Positions 44,017-52,796 are shown, counted from the stretch's first letter. The stretch is DNA of 64,000 bases from Petrimonas sulfuriphila (GCF_051201015.1 NZ_JBPEHI010000018.1), one strand, 5' to 3'. Notes: generated from the sequence alone by a model not told the origin. A program made the numbers and translations.

Positions 44017-44889
44017 TTATTTACCAATCATGGGAAATAATTCCCTGATTTCGGATTCGTTGGGTTGTCTTCCGTATTCGCATATTTCAAAGGCTTCGGC
44101 ATCGGTAATCTTGTCTGCTTTTTCCTTTCCGTACCATTTCTCAAGAGCCTCTTTCACCGCGGGAATTATCGTTCTTCTTCTGCCGGATTTCAACCACTCG
44201 ATCCGTTCTTTTTCTTTTTTAGGAACGTTTTGTTCTTGCGAAACGGTCCACGGCAACCACTCGAAATATTGGGATTCGTGTGCCGCCATTGCGTAAATTT
44301 TCCGGTCCAGGACGTCGGAAATATCGATGGCAATATCCGGAATAAACGGATAAGGCTTTTGAAACCGGTCTTGTGCATAAAGGAAAATGGGATTTCTTTT
44401 CAAGGGAGGAGTATCGGATGCCACGTTAGGAACAATCACCATGTAGGCTGCATCTTGCAACAACAGGGCCGTGTTCCGGTGATCGGGATGATAATCGTAC
44501 GGGCGGGGGCCGATTACTATGTCGGCCTCCCATTCACGAATCAGCCGGATTACCTGGTGACGCACTTCGAGGGTGGGGAGCAACTCGCCGTCGTGATTAT
44601 CGAGAACCCTGTATGTCACTCCCAATCGCTTTCCGGCTTCCTGTGCTTCGCCTCTGCGAATTTTTGCCAACGCTCCTCCGCCCTTTGATTGATGTCCGGC
44701 GTCTCCGTTCGTGAGCGATACAAACAATACGTTGTGCCCGAGTTCTGCAAACTTTATGGCTGTTCCGCCGGCCGTTCCGTCGGGGTCATCAGGGTGCGCG
44801 CCAATTACGATGACATTTATTTTTTTATCCTGACTCAGCACAAGGCTGAAAGGGAGAAACAGGAAAAAGGCAATGATGAGGTACTTCAT
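44017..44889 (-). CDS. Exported PIG-L (LmbE) family deacetylase
   Basis: 290 residues with a signal peptide (MKYLIIAFFLFLPFSLVLSQ). The zinc motif AHPDD (His32, Asp34, Asp35) and the second motif YHPDH (His134 to His137) give the metal ligands and catalytic Asp of N-acetylglucosamine deacetylases. Family members deacetylate GlcNAc-containing conjugates. First gene of a two-gene minus-strand unit with the PNGase F-like gene, so a role in trimming or recovering glycans from glycoproteins is plausible but inferred. A TATTTTTG -7 element lies 26 bases upstream. Confidence 0.88.
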   Translation of the reverse strand: MKYLIIAFFLFLPFSLVLSQDKKINVIVIGAHPDDPDGTAGGTAIKFAELGHNVLFVSLTNGDAGHQSKGGGALAKIRRGEAQEAGKRLGVTYRVLDNHDGELLPTLEVRHQVIRLIREWEADIVIGPRPYDYHPDHRNTALLLQDAAYMVIVPNVASDTPPLKRNPIFLYAQDRFQKPYPFIPDIAIDISDVLDRKIYAMAAHESQYFEWLPWTVSQEQNVPKKEKERIEWLKSGRRRTIIPAVKEALEKWYGKEKADKITDAEAFEICEYGRQPNESEIRELFPMIGK

Positions 44890-44914
44890 AATAAGCTAAT
44901 TTGTTTGTTTATCA

Positions 44915-44942
44915 CAAAAATACGAAAATTGGAGTATATTTG
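44915..44942. promoter_or_regulatory. Divergent -7 elements for the PIG-L and Nif3 genes
   Basis: On the minus strand TATTTTTG (44922-44915) precedes the PIG-L gene. On the plus strand TATATTTG (44935-44942) precedes the Nif3 gene. The elements are 12 bases apart, so the two promoters overlap and polymerase binding at one would hinder the other. -33 boxes are poor on both strands. Confidence 0.5.
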
Positions 44943-44963
44943 CAGATAAAACAGGTATTTGTT

Positions 44964-46058
44964 ATGCGAATAAAAGAAATAGTGCAAACGATAGAAAATC
45001 TGGCTCCCGTTCCGTTACAGGAAGATTTTGATAACAGCGGGCTTCAGGTCGGCGATATAAATCGGGAGGCCACAGCAGCCTTGCTGAGCCTCGATGTGAC
45101 GGAGAGTGTGATTGACGAAGCTGTTTCGCTGGGATGCAACCTGATTATTTCGCATCATCCGCTAGCCTTTAAGCCGTTTAAATCGTTGACGGGACGGACC
45201 TATATAGAGCGATGCATGATTAAGGCTATCAAACACGACATAGTGATTTATGCCGCGCACACCAACCTCGATAACGCTTCTCAGGGAGTGAACTTCAAAC
45301 TGGCAGAAATGCTAGGGTTGCAGCAACTCCGGATTTTGAGCCCTAAAAAAGACTCCTTGCTGAAACTGGTTACCTTTGTTCCTGAATCGCACGCCGAGTA
45401 TGTCCGGAACGCTTTATTCAATGCCGGTGCCGGAAATATTGGCAATTATGATTCGTGCAGTTTCAATTTACACGGCGAAGGTACTTTCCGGGCAAACGAG
45501 TTGGCAAACCCTTTTGTGGGAAATACGGGGAAATTCCATTTCGAAAAAGAAGTAAGGATCGAAACCGTTTTACCCAGATTCAAGCAGGCAGACGTGTTAC
45601 GAGCCTTGCTGTCAGTCCACCCCTATGAAGAGCCTGCTTATGATTTTTATCCGCTCAAAAATGACTGGGCACAAGTTGGGAGCGGGGTAGTGGGTGTATT
45701 ACCCGAACCTATCCCGGAGCAAGAGTTTTTGTATCTGTTGAAAGATGTATTCAATTTGCCAACTATCCGTCACACCAAATTGCAGAACCGGGAAATTCAT
45801 GACGTGGCTTTGTGTGGAGGTGCCGGCGCGTTCCTTGTTCCCGAAGCCATTGCATACGGTGCCGATGCATTTATTACAGGGGAAGCCAGGTATAACGATT
45901 TTTACGACGTGGACAGTCATCTATTGCTCGCAGTTGTAGGACATTACGAATCAGAAATTTGCACAAAAGAAATCTTTTTCGATGTAATTTCGAAAAAATT
46001 TCCTACCTTTGTCGTACATAAATCGGCGTTCGATTCGAATCCCGTGAAATACCTGTAA
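44964..46058 (+). CDS. Nif3-like dinuclear metal centre protein
   Basis: 364 residues from the chosen start. The ORF extends upstream to 44901, but that would put the -7 promoter element inside the gene, and the family normally begins MRIKEIVQTIENLAP. Metal ligands are visible in ISHHPLAFKPFKSL, YAAHTNLDNASQG and VVGHYESE. A central insert (about residues 130-240, LLKLVTFVPESHAEYVRNAL) is the PII/CutA-like domain of the long Nif3 subclass (YqfO type). Known members form hexamers, and the GTP cyclohydrolase-type activity claimed for some is uncertain. Followed by a zinc-ribbon coiled-coil protein, a pairing found in many bacteria. Confidence 0.92.
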   Translation: MRIKEIVQTIENLAPVPLQEDFDNSGLQVGDINREATAALLSLDVTESVIDEAVSLGCNLIISHHPLAFKPFKSLTGRTYIERCMIKAIKHDIVIYAAHTNLDNASQGVNFKLAEMLGLQQLRILSPKKDSLLKLVTFVPESHAEYVRNALFNAGAGNIGNYDSCSFNLHGEGTFRANELANPFVGNTGKFHFEKEVRIETVLPRFKQADVLRALLSVHPYEEPAYDFYPLKNDWAQVGSGVVGVLPEPIPEQEFLYLLKDVFNLPTIRHTKLQNREIHDVALCGGAGAFLVPEAIAYGADAFITGEARYNDFYDVDSHLLLAVVGHYESEICTKEIFFDVISKKFPTFVVHKSAFDSNPVKYL

Positions 46059-46150
46059 AAGAAAGCGGTCAGACATTGTTCCCGCAGTTGCAGGTAATGT
46101 AGTGATGAAACGATAATCCTCGTTTGGTTACTGCATTTTTTTATAAAAGA

Positions 46151-46212
46151 CATTAGACGCCGGACTGTCTAATATCTGAAATCTCTAAGCAAGGCGGTCT
46201 GAAATCTAAAAT
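46151..46212. repeat. TAGAC/TCTAA-type interspersed repeat, copy 2
   Basis: ATTAGACGCCGGACTGTCTA is followed by ATATCTGAAATCTCTAAGC and GGTCTGAAATCTAAAA. It shares the core TAGACG(T/C)CGGAC and the TGTCTAA-ATCT order with the copy at 33593-33660. Lies in the 167-base gap between the Nif3 and zinc-ribbon genes. The rest of that gap showed nothing recognisable. Confidence 0.6.
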
Positions 46213-46225
46213 AAATAATATAATT

Positions 46226-46993
46226 ATGGCAACAAGAAAAAAGAGTACCGTAGAAGATATTGCAGTAGACGAAAAACTGAAATCGTTGTATAAGTTGCAA
46301 TCCTATCTTTCGGAAATTGACAAAATCAAAACACTTAGGGGTGAACTTCCTCTCGAAGTAGCAGACCTTGACGACGAAATCGCTGGGTTAGGAACACGTA
46401 TCAATAAGTTTGAACTCGATTTGAAAGAACTGAGTGATATGACCAAGCAGGAAAAGTTCAAAATCGAAACCAGCAAAGCAAAAATTGAGAAGTACAATAA
46501 GCAGCTCGAGAATGTTCGCAACAGCAAGGAGTTCGACCATTTATCGAAAGAGGTGGAGTTTGAAACGCTTGAGATTGAATTGGCCGAAAAGCATATCCGC
46601 GAAAATACGCAGTCTGAAAAACTGATTAAAGAACAGATTACTGCAGCGCAGGAACAACTGAAAGAAAAGAATTTCGATCTGGAAGCCAAAAAGAAGGAAC
46701 TCGATGACATCGTTTCGGAAACCAAAGCTCAGGAAGAAAAGATCCGGGAAAAAGCGAAAAAGACCGAAACAACTATTGAGCCCCGCCTGCTTACCGCATT
46801 TAAGCGAATTCGTAAGAATGCGCGCAACGGCTTGGGAATAGTACCTATTCAGCGCGGTGCCTGCGGCGGTTGTTTCAATAAAATTCCGCCTCAGAAACAA
46901 ATGGATATTAAGATGGGGAAGAAGATTATTGTGTGCGAATATTGCGGACGGATTATGATTGACCCTGAATTAGCAGGAGTTACGACGGAATAA
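46226..46993 (+). CDS. C4 zinc-ribbon coiled-coil protein (CT398/HP0958-like)
   Basis: 255 residues. From about 20 to 185 it is a long charged helical hairpin (SYLSEIDKIKTLRGEL, then heptad-rich KIETSKAKIEKYNKQLENVR). The C-terminal zinc ribbon has Cys213, Cys216, Cys237 and Cys240 in GACGGCFNK and IIVCEYCGRI. The architecture matches the HP0958/CT398 family of nucleic-acid or chaperone-like proteins, whose role is not settled. It shares orientation with Nif3. A strong terminator follows ten bases after the stop. Confidence 0.88.
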   Translation: MATRKKSTVEDIAVDEKLKSLYKLQSYLSEIDKIKTLRGELPLEVADLDDEIAGLGTRINKFELDLKELSDMTKQEKFKIETSKAKIEKYNKQLENVRNSKEFDHLSKEVEFETLEIELAEKHIRENTQSEKLIKEQITAAQEQLKEKNFDLEAKKKELDDIVSETKAQEEKIREKAKKTETTIEPRLLTAFKRIRKNARNGLGIVPIQRGACGGCFNKIPPQKQMDIKMGKKIIVCEYCGRIMIDPELAGVTTE

Positions 46994-47000
46994 ATCTATA

Positions 47001-47037
47001 CAAAACAGGGTTTGCAGATTTGAAAACCCTGTTTTGT
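47001..47037. terminator. Bidirectional terminator between convergent genes
   Basis: A perfect 13-bp stem (CAAAACAGGGTTT at 47001-47013, AAACCCTGTTTTG at 47024-47036) with a 10-base loop lies between the zinc-ribbon gene (+) and the BamE-like gene (-). The plus side continues TCTTTCTTATTTTT. It can serve both strands. Confidence 0.8.
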
Positions 47038-47042
47038 CTTTC

Positions 47043-47339
47043 TTATTTTTCTACTTTCGGCAAAAGATCACGATACCATTCTTTTAATCTGTTATCCTCG
47101 AATACAAACATGTAAAATTCTTCGTCTTTATAAAAATCCCTATAAGACAGAATTTCCATTTGCTTCCCGGCTTCAATCCGTTTTTCGGCGATAGTGTATC
47201 CATTCCCTAAAATGTGGGTGACCTCTTCTTTCGACATACCCAGCTCAAGCCGGTTCATTTTGGAACTTGTCATTTCTACAACGCTTCCGCATGCGGAAAG
47301 CATCAGGACAATAAAGAGGTAAAAGATTGATTTTTTCAT
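47043..47339 (-). CDS. Small BamE/SmpA-like lipoprotein
   Basis: 98 residues. Lipoprotein signal peptide with lipobox LSAC (Cys17, MKKSIFYLFIVLMLSAC). The body has the short SmpA/BamE-type pattern: LELGMSKEEVTHILGNGY, then a beta-strand rich second half (EILSYRDFYKDEEFYMFVFE). Its ATG overlaps the stop of the upstream YfhO gene by four bases, so the two are coupled. A role in outer-membrane assembly is not implied, since this fold is used by many small lipoproteins. Confidence 0.7.
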   Translation of the reverse strand: MKKSIFYLFIVLMLSACGSVVEMTSSKMNRLELGMSKEEVTHILGNGYTIAEKRIEAGKQMEILSYRDFYKDEEFYMFVFEDNRLKEWYRDLLPKVEK

Positions 47340-49852
47340 TGTTTTTGTCTTCGTTTGTTTTGTTTTATTTCGCTAAATACAATCCATACTGCCGTAAGCA
47401 ACATCACAACTAACGCCGCAAATGCAACTGCGTCCGTAACCTTTATGCTGGCTGGCTCAAAACGGAATTCCACTTTGTGTGTTCCCGCGGAAATGGGCAA
47501 GGCTCGCAACGTATAATTAGCGCGTAGCATCTGGGCCGGTTGTCCGTCAATGGTAATTTCCCATCCCCTGGGGTAGTAAATTTCCGAAAAGACAGCCAAT
47601 TCGTCTTTCTTCGCATCTACCGTGTAGGTAATAAAATTTGAATCGTAATCGGCCAACGTGATGGTGGATGCCGAATCGGCTGTCGATACGTTGAATCCCT
47701 GCAAGACAGACTCGAATTTTTTGTCGGCCACGGCTTGCCTGCTTAAATCGATCGCCGCTAACGCATCGATCTCTTCATCTGCGTTGTTTACGAACTGGAT
47801 GTTATCAACAAACCAAGCATTCCCCATAGCGTAAGGATTCTCTACCGGAACGGTTCCTCCTTGAGCTGGCATAATGATCCATTTGGCGTTGAGCATATTC
47901 AATACCTTGTACCCGTCGGCATTTACGGAGTCCATAGTGCCCTGCGTACGGATGATATCTTGTTGCAACACTCCCATCTCCTTGATCAGGTGTATATCGA
48001 TCAGGTCCTGGTATCGGCGTAGTTTTGCGGCATGGTAACCGCCAATGGTTTTGTGATAATAGGGCGTAACTCCGTCGTCGAATGTGCTGGTTGCCATATT
48101 CAGAACCCGATAATATTTGGTGGTGTCTTGCAAAATGTGCAGGTCGGTTGGTGTTTGTGCGAACATCTGTTGCTCATTTGATTTAGGGGTGAAGTCGTTG
48201 TCGTTGAGGTATCTTTTGTTTACCGTCCACATGTCGGCTAGACAAAGAAGTAGTATCCCGGTCACCATCCATTGGGCTTTTAATTTGCCGGACACAAAAG
48301 CGATCAGCATCAAGACCCCTCCTAGAATGATGTAAAAACTACGCCAGGCATCTGCTCTGAAGATGGATATGCGCATCTCCGTGAGGTTTCCGATAACCGT
48401 CTGAACATGTTCTGTGGGCAACGATTGCAGTTGCTGCATTTCGAAGTTGGAAATATAAGAGGGGAAAAATAATTCAGGCAACAACCAAAAGAGAAGAGCC
48501 ATTCCACCCGTGAGAGCCCAGCTTATCCCTACATATTTCATGTTTTTTTTAAGGATTTCCGGCTTTTGGACAATTTCTTTTACCGCAAGGGTTGCAAGCA
48601 GGGGAATACAAAATTCAGCCACTACCAGGATTGAAGAAACCGTCCGGAACTTGTTGTACATGGGAATATAGTCGATAAAGAAATCGGTAAGTGGCATAAA
48701 ATTTTTCCCCCACGAGAGCAGTATGGAAAAAAGGGTTCCTGCCAGTAGCGCCCATTTTACGGGCCCTTTCACGATAAAAAGGCCGAGAATAAACAGCATC
48801 AAAACAAAAGCCCCCACGTAAACCGGCCCCGCCGTCCACGGTTGTTCACCCCAGTATTGTGCGATTTGTTTATACAGCTCGCGGTATTCAGGGCGTGCTT
48901 TCTCCATCGCTTTGAGGTTTTCCGACATCCGGGCAGAAGAAGATCCGCCTTTGGTGTTTGGAACGAGGAGTGTCCAGGTTTCATCTACTCCGTAGCTCCA
49001 TCCTGTTATGTAATCACGCTCCAACCCGTTTTTTGATTTATTTTCAGCTCCGTGGTGTGAAAGTTCTGATTTCCCGCGCATCGTTTCTTTGGAGTATTCA
49101 TACGTGTGGTACAAGTTGGAGGAATTTGCCAGTACACCGATCATCCCTGCGATGACAACCACGACAGTTGATTTCAAAAAACCAGCGAGTTTTTTTTCAC
49201 GAACAGCTTGCACAAGAAAGGCTGCTACCATAAAAAACATCAGGAAGAAGAAATAATAACTCATCTGAACATGGTTCGCCGAGATCTGGAATGCTACGAA
49301 AATCATGATCAACAATGCCCCTGGCAGGTATTTTTTTTGGTATACATATACCAATCCCGCAATGGTGGGCGGAATATATGCCAATGTAATAAACTTCCAG
49401 ATGTGTCCGGCGGCGATAAGTATAAAAAAATATGAGGAGAATGCCCACACAATGGCTCCCAGTGCACTAACCAATGGTGATGCCCGGAATGCCCGCATAA
49501 GGATATAGAACCCCAGCAGCATGATGAAAACAAGGTAAACGTAGTTGGGCAAAAACAGCGAATAGGCTTTTTTCGCCAAATCCTGCGGTTTGCTCGAATT
49601 GTAAGTGGGACTCATCTGATACGATGGCATCCCTCCGAACATCGAGAGGTTCCAGCGCGTACGCTCACCGTCGTGGCGTTTCATAAAATCCCGTTGCTCT
49701 TGCCCTTGTCCGACAGCGGCAAGGGAATCTCCCTGTGTAATTACCCGGCCGTCCATTACGGCCGGCACAAAATAGATAAATGAGATAAGGATAAACGAAA
49801 TGATTACGATCAAATCGGGTGAAAATTTCTTGAGTCGACTGGAATTTTTCAT
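47336..49852 (-). CDS. YfhO family polytopic membrane protein
   Basis: 838 residues. At least ten transmembrane helices run from about residue 15 (LIVIISFILISFIYFVPAV) to about 560. A large extracytoplasmic domain (about 570-800) follows, then a last helix near the C-terminus (AVAFAALVVMLLTAVWIVF). The YfhO-type sequence includes RWNLSMFGGMPSYQ, AFSSYFFILIAAGHIWK and EIYYPRGWEITIDG. In Firmicutes YfhO takes part in glycosylating lipoteichoic acid. In Bacteroidota the substrate is unknown. A GT-C type lipid-linked sugar transferase is a fair inference from topology. Promoter seen 34 bases upstream, co-transcribed with the BamE-like gene. Confidence 0.85.
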   Translation of the reverse strand: MKNSSRLKKFSPDLIVIISFILISFIYFVPAVMDGRVITQGDSLAAVGQGQEQRDFMKRHDGERTRWNLSMFGGMPSYQMSPTYNSSKPQDLAKKAYSLFLPNYVYLVFIMLLGFYILMRAFRASPLVSALGAIVWAFSSYFFILIAAGHIWKFITLAYIPPTIAGLVYVYQKKYLPGALLIMIFVAFQISANHVQMSYYFFFLMFFMVAAFLVQAVREKKLAGFLKSTVVVVIAGMIGVLANSSNLYHTYEYSKETMRGKSELSHHGAENKSKNGLERDYITGWSYGVDETWTLLVPNTKGGSSSARMSENLKAMEKARPEYRELYKQIAQYWGEQPWTAGPVYVGAFVLMLFILGLFIVKGPVKWALLAGTLFSILLSWGKNFMPLTDFFIDYIPMYNKFRTVSSILVVAEFCIPLLATLAVKEIVQKPEILKKNMKYVGISWALTGGMALLFWLLPELFFPSYISNFEMQQLQSLPTEHVQTVIGNLTEMRISIFRADAWRSFYIILGGVLMLIAFVSGKLKAQWMVTGILLLCLADMWTVNKRYLNDNDFTPKSNEQQMFAQTPTDLHILQDTTKYYRVLNMATSTFDDGVTPYYHKTIGGYHAAKLRRYQDLIDIHLIKEMGVLQQDIIRTQGTMDSVNADGYKVLNMLNAKWIIMPAQGGTVPVENPYAMGNAWFVDNIQFVNNADEEIDALAAIDLSRQAVADKKFESVLQGFNVSTADSASTITLADYDSNFITYTVDAKKDELAVFSEIYYPRGWEITIDGQPAQMLRANYTLRALPISAGTHKVEFRFEPASIKVTDAVAFAALVVMLLTAVWIVFSEIKQNKRRQKQ

Positions 49853-49885
49853 CGTTCTGTTGCTTTGTATACGTATTTAATGAGC

Positions 49886-49918
49886 AAATTTACAGAATAA
49901 ACTCGAAAGCATTTCAAT
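49886..49918 (-). promoter_or_regulatory. Promoter of the YfhO gene
   Basis: Minus-strand TAAATTTG (49893-49886) is an exact -7 match, with TTG at 49918-49916 and a spacer of 22 bases. The ATG at 49852 follows a leader of about 30 bases. Confidence 0.55.
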
Positions 49919-49929
49919 TCGCGACAAAT

Positions 49930-49964
49930 AAAAATAGCGAAGCCGGGTTTGCTTCGCTATTTTT
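49930..49964 (-). terminator. Terminator of the outer-membrane barrel gene
   Basis: A 14-bp perfect stem (AAAAATAGCGAAGC at 49930-49943 pairing with GCTTCGCTATTTTT at 49951-49964) with a 7-base loop. Its A/T ends give a U-rich tail on both strands. It follows the barrel gene stop on the minus strand by 22 bases and separates it from the YfhO promoter. Confidence 0.8.
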
Positions 49965-49986
49965 GACACCTGTTTATTGTAAATTA

Positions 49987-50556
49987 TCAGAATCGTTTCC
50001 CGATAGAAATTCCCAAACGGGGATATGCCTCTGCACCGTAATCATTTTTGAGAAAATTTCGGCCTCCTCCCAAATAGATTTCTCCTACCCAGTTATTTTT
50101 GGTAAGGTATTTCCAGCCAATGGCCAATCCTAGTCCGGCTCCCATTTCTGAAACTTCATTCTCTGCTTCGGCTCCATTCAGAACGGAACCGGTGTCCATT
50201 AGTTGGGAGTACATCGACCCGTTCGCCTCGATAAAGAATCCGGCTGCAAGTTTCTGCATCGATTCCCTATTGCCTCCGAAAAACCACCGGAAATACGGCG
50301 TAAACGCAAATTGATATGGATTTCGGTCTGTATCCAAACTTGCCAATAAAGACGCTCCTACACTGATGTCGGTATTTAAAATTCGTTCGTACGAAATTTC
50401 AGGTGACGATCCAAAAATAGTAAACGGCAAGTTGACTTTCAGTTCATTCAACGGAATGTCTTTGGTGATTTTCCACCCCATGATCCGATGTGTTTTTTGA
50501 GCAAAGGCAGATATGCCCATGACAAAAATCGCAAAAAAAACAATTAATTTTTTCAT
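49987..50556 (-). CDS. Outer-membrane beta-barrel protein, function unknown
   Basis: 189 residues. Sec signal peptide (MKKLIVFFAIFVMGISAFAQ). The mature part alternates polar and hydrophobic residues in eight or so short strands (LKVNLPFTIFG, QFAFTPYFRWFFG, AAGFFIEANGSMYSQ, GAGLGLAIGWKYL) and ends in Phe (RLGISIGKRF), as small outer-membrane barrels do. I do not recognise a specific family. Flanked by a terminator downstream and metG beyond 115 bases upstream, so it is a single-gene unit. Confidence 0.7.
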   Translation of the reverse strand: MKKLIVFFAIFVMGISAFAQKTHRIMGWKITKDIPLNELKVNLPFTIFGSSPEISYERILNTDISVGASLLASLDTDRNPYQFAFTPYFRWFFGGNRESMQKLAAGFFIEANGSMYSQLMDTGSVLNGAEAENEVSEMGAGLGLAIGWKYLTKNNWVGEIYLGGGRNFLKNDYGAEAYPRLGISIGKRF

Positions 50557-50671
50557 AATGGGTAAGTTTTTAATTTTACAATATTCCTCCTGTATAATTG
50601 AAGATGGAAAAAACAGAAAAACGTTACTGTTTTGAAGTTAATAAACCTGAAAATAAAAAAATCGGAGACAT

Positions 50672-52714
50672 TCAACTGATCTGGCTTCCGGGCAATACTT
50701 CTTCCGACGGTTCTATCAACGATAACGAACCGTCGGCATTTTCTGCAGAAAGGATCATCCCTTCAGACATAATGCCACGCAATTTCCTCGGTTCCAGGTT
50801 GGCAATAAAACAAACCTGTTTCCCGACCAGTTGGTCGGGATGGGGGTAGTATGCCGCAATTCCCGATAAAATGGTGCGCTTGCTGAGACCATCGTCAAGC
50901 AGGAATCTCAGCAATTTATCGGCCTTAGGCACTTTTTCACATTCCAGAACGGTTCCTATGCGGATATCCAGCTTGTCGAAATCATCGTAAATGATGTTGT
51001 CTTTGACGGGTTTAGCCCGGTACGCTTCCTGTTCGTTTGCAGCCTTGGTTGCGTGAAGTTTTTCCACTTGCTTTTCAATGGTTTCATCTTCAATTTTCTC
51101 AAAAAGGAGTTCTGCTTTTCCTAATTCGTGCCCTTCAGGAAGTAGGTCAAAACTCCCTAACTTTTCCCAATCGAATTTCTTGGCATGTATAAACGCGTAG
51201 ATCTTCTTTGTCGAAAAAGGCAGGAAGGGTTCGCATACGATGGCCAGATTGGCAACGATCTGTAGCGATAGGTTCAGGATAGTGGCCGTGCGTGCGTTGT
51301 CAGTTTTTGCCGTTTTCCACGGTTCGGTATCTGCCAGGTATTTGTTTCCGATGCGTGCCAGGTTCATCGCTTCTTTTTGTGCTTCGCGGAAGTGGTAGCT
51401 CTCGAGATTATATTCTACAGCTTGTTTCACTTGCTGGCATTCGGCAATGGTTTCGCGGTCGTAACCGGAGAGTTCTCCTGGAGCAGGAACAAGGTTGTTG
51501 AAATACTTCTGCGTAAGTACCAATGCGCGATTAATGAAATTGCCCAGAACAGCAACCAGTTCGTTGTTGTTGCGTGCCTGAAAATCCTTCCACGTGAAAT
51601 CGTTGTCTTTGGTTTCGGGTGCGTTTGCAGTAAGCGCATAGCGCAACACGTCCTGTTTACCCGGAAATTCTTCAAGGTATTCGTGCAGCCATACCGCCCA
51701 GTTGCGTGATGTGGATATTTTATCGTTTTCGAGGTTTAAAAATTCGTTTGCGGGAACATTTTCGGGCAAGATGTAAGAGCCTTCTGCTTTAAGCATTGCC
51801 GGGAAAACAATGCAGTGGAACACAATGTTGTCTTTCCCGATAAAATGAACCAGTTTGGTGCTTTCGTCTTTCCACCATTTTTCCCAGTCGTTGGGTAGCA
51901 GTTCCTTCGTATTGGAAATATAACCGATGGGCGCATCAAACCAGACGTAAAGCACTTTCCCTTCGGCATCTTTCAACGGAACAGGTATTCCCCAATCCAG
52001 GTCGCGGCTTACGGCCCGCGGCTGCAAGCCCAGGTCGAGCCACGATTTGCATTGTCCGTATACGTTCGATTTCCACTCTTTATGCTCCGTCAAAATCCAT
52101 TCACGCAGCCATGCTTCGTGTTCATTGAGCGGTAAATACCAGTGTTTGGTTGTTCGCATAACGGGTATGCTTCCGCTTAAAGCCGATTTAGGGTTAATTA
52201 AATCGGTTGGGCTAAGCGAAGTGCCGCATTGTTCACACTGGTCGCCGTAAGCGCGTTGGTTGCTGCAGTGTGGGCAGGTTCCGGTGATGTACCTATCGGC
52301 AAGGAATTGTCCGGCCTCTTCATCGTAATACTGTTCGCTTTCAATTTCTTGAAATCCATCATTTTCATAGATTTTCAGGAACATATCCGATGCCGTTTTT
52401 TTGTGAATATCGGATGTGGTGCGTGAATAAATGTCGAATGAAATTCCAAACTCTTCAAACGATTTTTTGATAAGCTCGTGATACCGGTCCACAATGTCCT
52501 GAGGTGTAACACCTTCCTTCCGGGCACGAATGGTAATAGGGATTCCGTGTTCATCAGAACCACCCACAAAAAGGGTCTCTTCTCCTTTCAGGCGTAAATA
52601 CCTGGCGTAGATATCTGCCGGGACATAAACTCCCGCTAAGTGTCCGATGTGAACCGGGCCATTTGCATATGGTAATGCCGATGTGATAAGTGTGCGTTTA
52701 AATTGTTTTGACAT
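50672..52714 (-). CDS. metG: Methionyl-tRNA synthetase
   Basis: 680 residues. The class I signature HIGH lies in YANGPVHIGHLAG near residue 20, the zinc-binding knuckle in CPHCSNQRAYGDQCEQCG near residues 145-162, and the KMSKS equivalent in ENDKISTSRNW near residue 335. A C-terminal EMAP/Trbp-type tRNA-binding domain (about 575-680, FDKLDIRIGTVLECEKVPKA) is fused, as in E. coli MetG. A minus-strand TATCTTTG (52804-52797) lies about 80 bases ahead of the start and could be its promoter. Confidence 0.97.
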   Translation of the reverse strand: MSKQFKRTLITSALPYANGPVHIGHLAGVYVPADIYARYLRLKGEETLFVGGSDEHGIPITIRARKEGVTPQDIVDRYHELIKKSFEEFGISFDIYSRTTSDIHKKTASDMFLKIYENDGFQEIESEQYYDEEAGQFLADRYITGTCPHCSNQRAYGDQCEQCGTSLSPTDLINPKSALSGSIPVMRTTKHWYLPLNEHEAWLREWILTEHKEWKSNVYGQCKSWLDLGLQPRAVSRDLDWGIPVPLKDAEGKVLYVWFDAPIGYISNTKELLPNDWEKWWKDESTKLVHFIGKDNIVFHCIVFPAMLKAEGSYILPENVPANEFLNLENDKISTSRNWAVWLHEYLEEFPGKQDVLRYALTANAPETKDNDFTWKDFQARNNNELVAVLGNFINRALVLTQKYFNNLVPAPGELSGYDRETIAECQQVKQAVEYNLESYHFREAQKEAMNLARIGNKYLADTEPWKTAKTDNARTATILNLSLQIVANLAIVCEPFLPFSTKKIYAFIHAKKFDWEKLGSFDLLPEGHELGKAELLFEKIEDETIEKQVEKLHATKAANEQEAYRAKPVKDNIIYDDFDKLDIRIGTVLECEKVPKADKLLRFLLDDGLSKRTILSGIAAYYPHPDQLVGKQVCFIANLEPRKLRGIMSEGMILSAENADGSLSLIEPSEEVLPGSQIS

Positions 52715-52796
52715 AAAATAGAGTTGTGTGTTCCCTGTTCCGGATTCCGGGTTTACAGACCGGTAATACCAAAAAGGGAATCGTTTTTTTGAAGTG

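Noticed and set aside
46059..46225. Possible tRNA or small RNA in the Nif3/zinc-ribbon gap
   Set aside because: No cloverleaf or T-loop sequence was found; the sequence is explained by the interspersed repeat.
50822..50841. Perfect palindrome TCCCGACCA-gt-TGGTCGGGA in metG
   Set aside because: It encodes the ordinary HPDQLVGK segment of the tRNA-binding domain, so coding constraint explains it, although it resembles the intergenic TCCCGA palindrome.
50598..50849. An 83-residue plus-strand ORF starting in the gap before metG's end
   Set aside because: Two thirds of it is antisense to the conserved tRNA-binding domain of MetG and no family is recognisable.
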